From: Verrucosispora sioxanthis
GTDB lineage: Bacteria > Actinomycetota > Actinomycetes > Mycobacteriales > Micromonosporaceae
Direction: 5' to 3'
DNA length: 64,000 nt
NCBI RefSeq assembly: GCF_010560025.1
Contig: NZ_SAIY01000012.1
Span: forward strand, 124,001 to 188,000
The position numbers and the translations under genes were made by a program. Shown in pieces: positions 25,119 through 33,690 of the stretch (position 1 is its first letter; each line of letters opens with the position of its first letter). The notes under the pieces are model-generated. The model saw only the letters and a list, made by a program, of their open reading frames with translations. It did no database searches and was not told where the DNA came from.

Positions 25119-26116
25119 ATGCGTCCGCACGACACTCCGGTGCAGTACCGCCCGTCGGCCTATCCGGCCCTGCCCGACGGACCGATGGCCGTCACCGACG
25201 CATGGTTGCGCAACCGACGGTTGAGCGAGCACACCCGTGACGCGTACCGCCGGGACGTCGCCGGCTGGCTGGCCTGGTGTGCCGCCCGGCGACTGGACCC
25301 GCTGCGGGCGAACTTCCTGCACGTCAACGAGTACGGGCGGGCGTTGGAGAACACCGTCTCCGCCCGGACCGGCCGTCCGTTGACCCCGGCGACGGTGGCC
25401 CGGAAGCTGTCCGCGCTGTCGAGCTGGTACGACTTCCTGGTCAAACTGCGGGCGGTGGAGCTGAACCCGGTGGCCGGGGCCGACCGGCCACGGGTCGACC
25501 GGGACCATTCCGGCACGGTCGGTCTGGCCCCGGACGAGGTGGACGCGTTGCTCTCGGCGGCCGAGGCCGAGACGGGGCCGACCGCCGCCCGCAACCGGGC
25601 CGCCGTCGCGCTGCTGGCCGATCTGGGACTGCGGGTGGGGAACTGGTCTCGCTGAACCTGGACGACCTGGGCGCCGAGCGGGGGCACCGCAGCGTGCGCT
25701 TCGTCGGCAAGGGCGGGCGGGCACGCCGCCGGGCGTTGACCCCGGGCACGGCGTACGCCGTCGACGCGTACCTGGCCGAGCGGGCCGCCGTCCAGCGGGT
25801 GCCGGTGGCGGAGCTGACCGGTCCGCTGCTGGTCACCGCCAGCGGTGCCCGCCTCGACCGGCACTCGGTGTTCCGGTTGGTCCGGCGGCTCGCCCGTGTC
25901 GCCGGGATCGCCGCGTGGGCCCGGCTGTCGCCGCACTCGCTGCGGCACGCCTTCGCCACCACCGCGCGCTCCGAGGGGGTGCCGCTGGAGGACGTGCAGG
26001 ACGCGATGGGCCACGCCGATCCGCGTACCACCCGGCGCTACGACCGGGACCGGCACAACCTGGACCGGGATCCGGCGTACGCCATCTGGGCGGCGCGGGC
26101 CCGCCGCCGCGGCTGA
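25119..26116 (+). pseudogene. Tyrosine recombinase, frameshifted
   Basis: Two frames join into one XerC/D-like recombinase of about 332 residues. The N-terminal SAM-like core-binding domain has LSEHTRDAYRRDVAGWLAW. The catalytic domain has the first Arg in LGLRVG(E)LVSLNL, the Lys in FVGKGGRARR, HSLRHAFATTA for HxxR, and GHADPRTTRRYDRD with the nucleophile Tyr. The break is in a GGGG run at 25637-25640 where a fifth G restores GLRVGELVSL. All catalytic residues survive, so the shift may be a sequencing error. No flanking attachment site is evident. The gene lies back to back with an HNH nuclease. Confidence 0.82.
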
Positions 26117-26125
26117 GTGGTGGAA

Positions 26126-26908
26126 TCAACCGCGCGTCGTGCGCACGCAGTACACGTCGCCGGAGTTGGCCTCGTGGGGCAGCGCGAGCAGGTGCGCGGC
26201 CATCTCCTCGGCATCGACCCAACGCCCCAGCGTCAGCGACTTGTCGTCGCCGAGGGCCACGTCGAAGCCGGCGAAGCCGAGGGCGGCGAGCCGGTCCAGG
26301 CAGCGGACCGCGACCGCCCGTCCGATCGTGGTGAACTCGAAGGACAGGGCGGGCAGGGGATGGCTCAGGCCGGCGAGCACGGCGTCCTCGAAACCCTCCA
26401 CGTCGATCTTGACGAAGTTGGGCGTGCCGTGTTCGGCGATCAGCGTGTCGACGGTGGTCACCGGCACCTCGATCTGGCCGTCCCATACCTGGCCCTCCCA
26501 ACCGCCGGCCCCGGCGGCGGCCGCGACGAAGTCGGTGGAGGCGGTGGAGACGGTGGGATTGGCCGAGTTGACCAGGAAACCGATCCGACCGGCCTGGGCA
26601 CCGCAGGCCGCCTCGATCGGCGTGACCTGGTCGTCGTCGGCGTAGATGGCCCGCAACGCCCGCAGGCACAGCGGTTGCGGCTCGACGGCGATGACCCGGG
26701 CACCGAGCCGACGGAAGCTGCCGATGTGGTCCCCGACATGCGAACCGATGTCGAAGACCAGGTCGCCGGGGCCGACGAAGCGGGCGTAGAAGGCGTCCAT
26801 CGCCGCGTCCCGGTCCGGGTTGCCGTAGTAGACCTCTAACGATCGGCGCAGCGAGGCGGTGCGTGGGTCGGTCTTGAGCGCCTCGACCGCGGCGGAGTGG
26901 GTACCCAT
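26126..26908 (-). CDS. FkbM family methyltransferase
   Basis: Encodes 260 residues. The SAM-binding motif LVFDIGSHVGDHIGSFRRLGARVIAVEPQP is at about residues 49-78. The FkbM signature VDTLIAEHGTPNFVKIDVEGFEDAVLAGL follows. Members methylate hydroxyl groups of sugars, polyketides or lipids; the substrate is not apparent from the neighbours. The gene is monocistronic and convergent with the integrase. Confidence 0.9.
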   Translation of the reverse strand: MGTHSAAVEALKTDPRTASLRRSLEVYYGNPDRDAAMDAFYARFVGPGDLVFDIGSHVGDHIGSFRRLGARVIAVEPQPLCLRALRAIYADDDQVTPIEAACGAQAGRIGFLVNSANPTVSTASTDFVAAAAGAGGWEGQVWDGQIEVPVTTVDTLIAEHGTPNFVKIDVEGFEDAVLAGLSHPLPALSFEFTTIGRAVAVRCLDRLAALGFAGFDVALGDDKSLTLGRWVDAEEMAAHLLALPHEANSGDVYCVRTTRG

Positions 26909-27121
26909 CGCAGCACCTTAACCCGCACCCCGCGCCCGTCGTGGCCGTCCGCGCGCCCGCTGGTCACCCGCGGTGACGCACTCCGGTGTCCCCGGTTGTC
27001 GGCCCACCGACGCCCTACCCGTGCGACGCTCGCAGCAGCGGCTGCCACCAGGTCGGATACCGCTCGCCGGCTGCCGAGCCGGTGATGATCCCGCTCCGGA
27101 GGATCTTGTTAGCCTCGGTGT

Positions 27122-27592
27122 ATGGAATCCCCGTCGCCGGGTCGCCCGTCGGACCTGATGTTCCTGCTCAGCTGGGCCAGTCACGCGCTGCGCGCGGAGC
27201 ACGCCGCCGGCATGGCCGAATTGGGGATCTCGCCCAGGGCGTACGGGGTGCTACTACGCGCCCGCGGCGGTGACCTGACCCAGCGCCAGATCGGCGAGTT
27301 GTGCGGCGTGGACAAGACCACCATGGTGGTGACCCTGGACCAGTTGGAGGCCAGCGGCCTGGCCCGACGCGTGCCCGCGCCGAGCGATCGCCGGGCCCGG
27401 CTGGTCGAGGTGACGCCGCAGGGGGAGCGGGTGCTCGACCAGGCCCGGCAGATCGCCGCCCGCCTCGAAACGGATGTGCTCGCGACACTGCCAGAGGCCG
27501 ATCGCGAGGTGTTCCTCCGGGCCATCCGGCGGCTGGTGGACGAGCGGCTCTCCGGTGCCCGCACGTCCGGAGTGGCCGGCTCAGTCTGCTGA
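27122..27592 (+). CDS. MarR family transcriptional regulator
   Basis: Encodes 156 residues. The winged helix-turn-helix includes LTQRQIGELCGVDKTTMVVTLDQLEASGLARRVPAPSDRRARLVEVT. The ATG at 27122 sits close to a possible -10 (TTAGCCT), so the transcript may be leaderless. Just downstream is a 15-bp perfect inverted repeat that probably is its binding site and controls the DUF6069 gene. Confidence 0.92.
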   Translation: MESPSPGRPSDLMFLLSWASHALRAEHAAGMAELGISPRAYGVLLRARGGDLTQRQIGELCGVDKTTMVVTLDQLEASGLARRVPAPSDRRARLVEVTPQGERVLDQARQIAARLETDVLATLPEADREVFLRAIRRLVDERLSGARTSGVAGSVC

Positions 27593-27626
27593 CGGTCCCA
27601 CGATCGGGAGTCCGCACCATTCCGTC

Positions 27627-27664
27627 CCGTATCAGATAGTCTCGTGCGGGACTATCTGATACGG
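27627..27664. promoter_or_regulatory. MarR-type palindromic operator
   Basis: CCGTATCAGATAGTC (27627-27641) and its perfect inverse (27650-27664) are separated by 8 bases. A further half-site-like TTCAGATACC lies just after. It sits between marR and the DUF6069 gene and is more AT-rich than its surroundings, as expected for an operator overlapping a promoter. Confidence 0.75.
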
Positions 27665-27701
27665 TCGCTGTTCAGATACCCCCTGCTTCGAGGAGTGGTT
27701 C

Positions 27702-28118
27702 ATGAGCAGCACCGCCGCGCATCCCGTCAGCACCGCCACCCCCCTCCGCCGTCGGGCCCTCGGCGTGCTGGCGGCCGTCGCGGCCTGCGTCGCGATCTGG
27801 CTCGTCGGCGCGCTCGGCGGTGTCGACTACGCGGTCCGCAGCCCGGGGCAACCCGAGGTGGTGGTCAACCTCGTTCCGGTCGTCGTCGTCTCCCTCGGGT
27901 CGGCCCTGCTGGGCTGGGCGGCGCTGGCCATGCTGGAGCGGTTCGCCGGGCGACGGGCCACCACCATCTGGATCAGTCTGGCGGCGGTGGTGACGCTGCT
28001 GTCGTTCGTGCCGTTGTTCCAGGTCGACGCCACCGGCGGTGCCAAGATCACTCTTGGTCTGATGCATCTGGCGGTGCCGGCCGCCCTGGCCGCCCTGCTG
28101 CCGAAGCGCGGTCACTGA
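27702..28118 (+). CDS. DUF6069 family membrane protein
   Basis: Encodes 138 residues with four membrane helices, including GVLAAVAACVAIWLVGAL and LGLMHLAVPAALAALL. The pattern matches DUF6069 proteins, which are often beside MarR or TetR regulators. The role is unknown. The ATG follows GAGGAG. The perfect palindrome upstream suggests repression by the adjacent MarR protein. Confidence 0.8.
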   Translation: MSSTAAHPVSTATPLRRRALGVLAAVAACVAIWLVGALGGVDYAVRSPGQPEVVVNLVPVVVVSLGSALLGWAALAMLERFAGRRATTIWISLAAVVTLLSFVPLFQVDATGGAKITLGLMHLAVPAALAALLPKRGH

Positions 28119-28174
28119 CCACGCGCCGGACGACTTGACGGCGGGCGCGGAGCGCGTTAAATAAGGAAGTGGAA

Positions 28175-28195
28175 GTTGAGTCGGATGGACTCAAC
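28175..28195. promoter_or_regulatory. HAIR element (HspR operator) of hsp20
   Basis: GTTGAGT-N7-ACTCAAC matches the HspR-associated inverted repeat consensus CTTGAGT-N7-ACTCAAG in all but the outermost base pair. It lies 38 bases before the hsp20 start codon. Confidence 0.8.
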
Positions 28196-28232
28196 TAGGG
28201 ACCTTCGGCCAGGAGAACCGAGGAGGCACACG

Positions 28233-28658
28233 ATGCTGATGCGCACCGACCCGTTCCGTGAGATCGACCGGCTCGCCGAGCAGTTCTTCGGCAGCACCAG
28301 CCGCCCGGCCGTCATGCACATGGACGCCTACCGCGACGGCGACTTCTTCTACGCCGCCTTCGACCTGCCCGGAGTCGACCCGGAGAGCATCGACTGCACG
28401 GTGCAGCGCAACGTGCTGACCGTGCGCGCCGAGCGGCGCCGTCCCGCCGGCGACAACGTCGAACTCGTCGCCGCCGAGCGCCCGATGGGCGTCTTCAGCC
28501 GCCAGCTGTTCCTCGGCGACACCCTCGACACCGACAAGCTCGAAGCAGGCTACGACAACGGCGTGTTGACGCTGCGGATCCCGGTGGCCGAGCGGGCCAA
28601 GCCCCGCCGGGTCACCATCAGTGCGACCGGCAACGGCCGCAAGGAGATCAAGCCCTGA
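28233..28658 (+). CDS. hsp20: Hsp20 family small heat-shock protein
   Basis: Encodes 141 residues. The alpha-crystallin domain runs from about 25 to 125 and includes YAAFDLPGVDPESIDCTVQRNVLTVRAERR and YDNGVLTLRIPVAERAKPRRV. Small heat-shock proteins form oligomers that hold unfolding proteins for refolding. The ATG at 28233 follows GAGGAGG; the frame is open further upstream but would run through the HAIR operator. Heat induction by loss of HspR binding is inferred. A strong terminator follows. Confidence 0.94.
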   Translation: MLMRTDPFREIDRLAEQFFGSTSRPAVMHMDAYRDGDFFYAAFDLPGVDPESIDCTVQRNVLTVRAERRRPAGDNVELVAAERPMGVFSRQLFLGDTLDTDKLEAGYDNGVLTLRIPVAERAKPRRVTISATGNGRKEIKP

Positions 28659-28676
28659 TCGACGACCTACCCCGGG

Positions 28677-28717
28677 CGTGGCCGGGCGGGACGCGGTAGC
28701 CGCCCCGCCCGGCCACG
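28677..28717 (+). terminator. Terminator of hsp20
   Basis: A perfect 14-bp stem (CGTGGCCGGGCGGG with its inverse at 28704-28717) is followed by the T-rich TCTGCTTTTCC. It is the most canonical intrinsic terminator in the window. Confidence 0.88.
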
Positions 28718-28765
28718 TCTGCTTTTCCGCCCGCCGCGGCGGCCGATTCTCTACCGTCGAGTGGT

Positions 28766-29224
28766 GTGGGCGCTGCGCAGCCGTGGAGCAGACCGGCCCG
28801 GCGACGCCATCCGATGCGGGTCGGCCTCGTCGTCGCCGCAGCCGGGACGGCGCTGTGCTGTGTCGGGGTCGCCGGCCTGGGCGCCTGGAACCTGCAACTG
28901 GTCACCCAGGCCGCCGCCCCGGTGCGCCAGACCGCCGAGGGATTCCTGCGCGAAGTCACCACGGGCGACACCGGCAGCGCCTACGAGCGGCTCTGCGACG
29001 ACGCGCGTACCCGGTGGAGCGAACTCGGTTTCGCCAGCTGGGTACGCACCCCGCCGGTGGTGCGCGACTACGAGATCGTGGACGTGTCCGTGGCCACCCG
29101 CGGCGGCCGACCCCACGGCAAGGTCACCGTGCTGCTGACCCGCGACAGCGGCAGCACCGAACAACGGAACCTGTCGGTGGTACGGGAGGACGGTGGCTGG
29201 CGCGTCTGCGGCGACCCGTACTGA
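28766..29224 (+). CDS. Hypothetical single-pass membrane protein, NTF2-like outer domain
   Basis: Encodes up to 152 residues. A short basic N terminus precedes one membrane helix (MRVGLVVAAAGTALCCVGVAGLGAW). An exported domain follows with APVRQTAEGFLREVTTGDTGSAYERLCDDAR and VVREDGGWRVCGDPY. That pattern resembles DUF4878/lumazine-binding-like NTF2 folds and has two Cys residues that could pair. The GTG at 28766 or the ATG at 28814 may be the start. It is convergent with the ABC operon. No specific function can be given. Confidence 0.65.
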   Translation: MGAAQPWSRPARRRHPMRVGLVVAAAGTALCCVGVAGLGAWNLQLVTQAAAPVRQTAEGFLREVTTGDTGSAYERLCDDARTRWSELGFASWVRTPPVVRDYEIVDVSVATRGGRPHGKVTVLLTRDSGSTEQRNLSVVREDGGWRVCGDPY

Positions 29225-29238
29225 CCCGGCCACCGCCG

Positions 29239-29936
<698 letters not shown>

Positions 29937-29940
<4 letters not shown>

Positions 29941-30905
29941 CGCGCACTCCTTCCGTCACCGGGACGGACCTGCACGTGGTCCGGCTCCAGGGTCAACCGC
30001 ACCCGGTCGCGCAACGCCAACGCGTCGACGAAACCCGCCGGCAACTGCATCCGCCCGGCCCGGTCCAGCACCGCGTACTCCTCGGTCACCAACTCCTCGA
30101 CGCCGTCGGCGCCGACCCGCGCGGTGCGGTGCACCTCCGAGGCGGTGCGGCCGTCGCGGATCGACACGGTACGGCGCACCTGCGAGGCGACCTGCGGGTC
30201 ATGGGTCACCACCACCACGGTCACCCCCAGCTCGGCGTTGATGGTGCGCAGCGCGGAGAAGACCTCCCCGGCCGTCGCCTCGTCCAGCTCACCGGTCGGC
30301 TCGTCGGCGAAGAGCACCTCCGGGTCGTTGGCCACCGCCACCGCGACGGCACAGCGCTGCTGCTCGCCGCCGCTCATCTGCCCCGGCCGACGGTCCGCGC
30401 AGTAGCCGACGCCGACCATCTCCAGCAACTCCACCGCCCGCCGCCGCGCGGTCCGCCCACCCCGACGCGCCAGCCGCATCGGCAACTCCACGTTCTCCCG
30501 GGCGGTCAGGTACGGCAGCAGGTTGCGTGCGGTCTGCTGCCACACGAACCCGACGGTGTGCCGCCGGTAGCGCAGCCGCTTGGCCGCCGACATGGTCAGC
30601 AGGTCGTACCCGGCCACCCGGGCGATGCCCGCGGTCGGTGTGTCCAACCCGGACAGGATGTTCAGCACCGTCGACTTGCCGGAACCGGACGCCCCCACGA
30701 TGGCGATCAGCTCACCACGGTCCACGACCAGATCGAGGCCCTGCAACGCGACGACCTCCACCCCCTCGCTGGTGAAGATGCGTACCAGCCCGTCGCAGAC
30801 GATGTGCCCACGCAGCCGGTCGGCGCCACCGGCCCGCGCGGCGGCCCGCTCCGCCGCCCGTCGTTGCAGCGTCGCCAGGTCCGGACCATCAGACACCATC
30901 GTCAC
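29937..30905 (-). CDS. MacB-like ABC ATPase with C-terminal AbrB-like domain
   Basis: Encodes 322 residues. Residues 1-250 form the ATPase: Walker A GASGSGKSTVLN, signature MSGGEQQRCAVAV, Walker B VLFADEPTGELDE. The C-terminal 70 residues read EYAVLDRAGRMQLPAGFVDAL followed by RDRVRLTLEPDHVQV, the pattern of an AbrB/SpoVT swapped-hairpin domain (xVDxxGRxxLPxxxxxxL). This tail is not part of standard MacB-type ATPases and could mediate dimerisation or regulation. The gene overlaps its neighbours by four bases on both sides. Confidence 0.9.
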
Positions 30906-33575
30906 GGGTTCTCCTCTCCCAGCCGCAGCACCTCACCGAGGCGCATCCGCCGGTTCATCAGGTTCTCCACCACCAGCCCGGTCACCAGGCCCAGGACCAC
31001 CAGACCCAGCACCGAGGCCAGCACCAACGGATCCAGGTGATCGCGCACCGGCACGCCGGGCACGAACGCGGACAGCCCGAGCGTCGGCCCCAGGATCCGG
31101 GGCAGGGCCGCACCCACCGCCGCCCCGGTCAGCGCCGCGACCAGGACCAGCGGCACCAACTCGTACACCAGCAGCCGCCGGCCACGGCCGGCGGACAGGC
31201 CCAGGGTGCGCAACCGGGACAGCATCCGGCCTCGCCCGGCAGCGTCGGCGACCACCGCGAACCCGACGGCCAGCACCGCCAGCGCGGTGCCGCCGGCCAC
31301 GCCGGCGGTGAACGCCAGGGTCAGCACGTCGTTGGCGCCGGTGCGGTCAAGGTCCTCGCGGTACCCCCGCCACGTCTGCAACGACGCCGGCACCTGCGTC
31401 CGCGTCACCTCCACGCCGAGCACCGCGGCCTGCCGCCGCCGCTGCGCGTCGTCGGCCACCCCCAACAGGTCCGCCTCGTCGATGTCGTCACCGGCCACCA
31501 GATACCGGTTCGGGATGATCGGCGTGTACTCGTACTCCGGCAGCGCCTGCCACGGCAGCACCACGAACCGCTCGGTGCCCAACCCCACACCCGGGAAGGC
31601 CTCGACCACCTCGGCGACCCGGAACTCGTACAACCTGCCCTGCACGTCCACCGCAGCCTGGTCACCGACCTGCGTGGCCACCTGCGACGACACCACCGCC
31701 GGCACCGGCCCGTCACCCCGCGCGGCAGCCCGCAGGGCCGCCGGCACGTCCACCTCGACACCGCTGCGCGCCACCACCTGCGCGAACGCCGGGCCGTCCA
31801 CCACCAGCACCCGGGCCGTGCCGATCTGCCGCGACGGCGACCCCGCCTCCGGCACCAGCCGCCGATTCGAGGCCACCCACACCCGAGCCACCGCCGTCAC
31901 CCCGGACACCCTCGACAATGCGTCCTGCGCGTCGGGGGAGAAGGTGTACCCGGACAGCCAGGCGTCCGCCGGCACCGTCAACGTGGCCGCCCGGTCCCGG
32001 GCCGCCGCGACGGTGGAGGTGACCACCCCGCCGAACACCCCGGTGCTGACCGCGACGATCAGCACCGCCAGCGGACCCAACGCCACCGGCGCACCCCGTC
32101 CGGCGCGGGCCACACCGAGGAACAGCACCGCGCCCCGGGCCCGCGCGGCCAACCTGCCGGCCGCCCGCAGCGGCCACGGCACCAGCCGCACCGCCACCAG
32201 CGCGGCGGCGACCGCCACCAGCACCGGCACCGAACTGAGGTACGCGTCGACACCGGCACCCGGGTCGAGACCACGACAGCGCAGCAGCACCACCCCGAGC
32301 GTGGCCAGCACCAGCACACCGCCTCGACGGTCAGCCGCCGCGCCGACGGACGACGAAACGCCACATCGGCGCCCCTGACGACCCCGACCCGCCGCTGCGA
32401 GTGCATCGCCAACACCGGCACCACCGCGGTGGTGAGCACCGCCAACGCCAGCACCGCCCAGGGGAACCCATCGTCGCGACCCGGCACCCGGCTGCCGACG
32501 AGCCAACCGACGAGCACCGCCAACGGCTGCACCGGCGCGGACTCGGCCAGGGCCCGCAGCCCGACGGCGCTCAGGGCGGCACCCCGGGCCCGCAGCAGGG
32601 CAGACTCGTCACGTCGCCGCAGCACCGTCAACCGCGCCGCCAGCACGATCAGCCGAGGAGGCTGGCGACCAGCCCCGCCTGCACCACCGCGGCAGGGCCT
32701 GCACGGCGCGCAACTGCCCCGCGAACCGCGACAGCGCGCCGTCCAGCGACGTCTGCACCGTCGCGCCCGAACTCCACGACATGCGGCGGGCCTCCGCCAC
32801 CGCCGCCGTCACCGACTCCAGCGTCGCCGCGTTCAGCCGCCGCTCGTCGAGGCGGTACCGCCAACCGCTGACCGCGGCGACCCCACTGCCGGCGGCGACG
32901 ACGTCCACGCCGACCCAGTCGGTCACCCCCGCCACGACGTACGGCTCGCCGTCCAGCACCGGGACCACCGGCTCCAGCGCGTAGCCCAGATCGTCCCAGA
33001 CCGGGTCACCGGCGTCGCGCGGCTCGAACACCCCGACGATGCGCGCATCCGCCTGACCGTCGCGTCCGGCGAACCGCAGCCGCTGACCGGCGCGCAGGGA
33101 CAGCGTCTCGGCCACCGCCCCCGACACCACCACCTCCGCCGGGCCGCCCGGGCGGGTGCGCCAGCGTCCGGCGGTCAGCTCGGCCGCCTCCGCGACGCCG
33201 GTCTGGGCGCGCAGGCCGAACATCTTGCGGGCACCACCGTCCATCGGCGGTTCGTCGCCGACGGCGAACAGGTGCTCCTCGTCCAGCGACGCCGCGTACC
33301 ACCGACGCTGCACCAGGCTCGGCAGCGGCTGCGGCAGCTCGGCCGCGTAGCGGCATCCAGATCGGCCTGCCCGGCCGCGGCCGGCGCGGGTCGCGGCCCG
33401 GCCAGGGACACGTCCCGCACCAGGTGCGGCAGCCGGGCCACGTCCGCGCGCAACCCCGGTCGGCGTACTCCCCGGTCAGCCGGGGCGCGGCGGTCAGCAG
33501 CAGCGCCGCCACCAACCCCAGCACCGCCAGAAGGCCCACCTGACCGCCGTACGCCCGGATCCGCCTCGCGCTCAC
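30902..33575 (-). pseudogene. FtsX-family ABC permease, multiply frameshifted
   Basis: Starting GTG at 33575 (MSARRIRAYGGQVGLLAVLG), the protein of about 890 residues can be followed across at least five breaks: near 33456, 33347, 32690, 32650 and 32323. The two breaks examined closest to the start need one base added to a C/G run. The pieces join with clear FtsX content: a periplasmic MacB_PCD-like domain (VWDDLGYALEPVVPVLDGEPY), paired membrane helices and the C-terminal VVENLMNRRMRLGEVLRLGEE. The stop overlaps the ATPase start. All breaks keep conserved sequence on both sides, so clustered sequencing indels are more likely than decay, although both permease genes are not equally affected. 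Confidence 0.75.
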
Positions 33576-33690
33576 GGTGCTGGCCTTTCGTTCGCGACTG
33601 CGGGGCTCGCAAGCTCACTCCTCGCGCTCACGGTGCTGGCCTTTCGTTCGCGACTGCGGGGCTCCGCTGCGCTGCACTCCTCGCGCTCAC
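33564..33690. repeat. Tandem 56-bp repeat at gene junction
   Basis: A 45-bp block (33564-33608) recurs perfectly at 33620-33664, with an 11-base linker giving a 56-bp period. The first 12 bases recur a third time at 33679-33690. On the minus strand each unit begins GTGAGCGCGAGG. It therefore supplies a start-codon-like GTG plus a GAGG-like ribosome site. The stop of the upstream FtsX gene and the start of the downstream one both lie within it. Confidence 0.85.
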
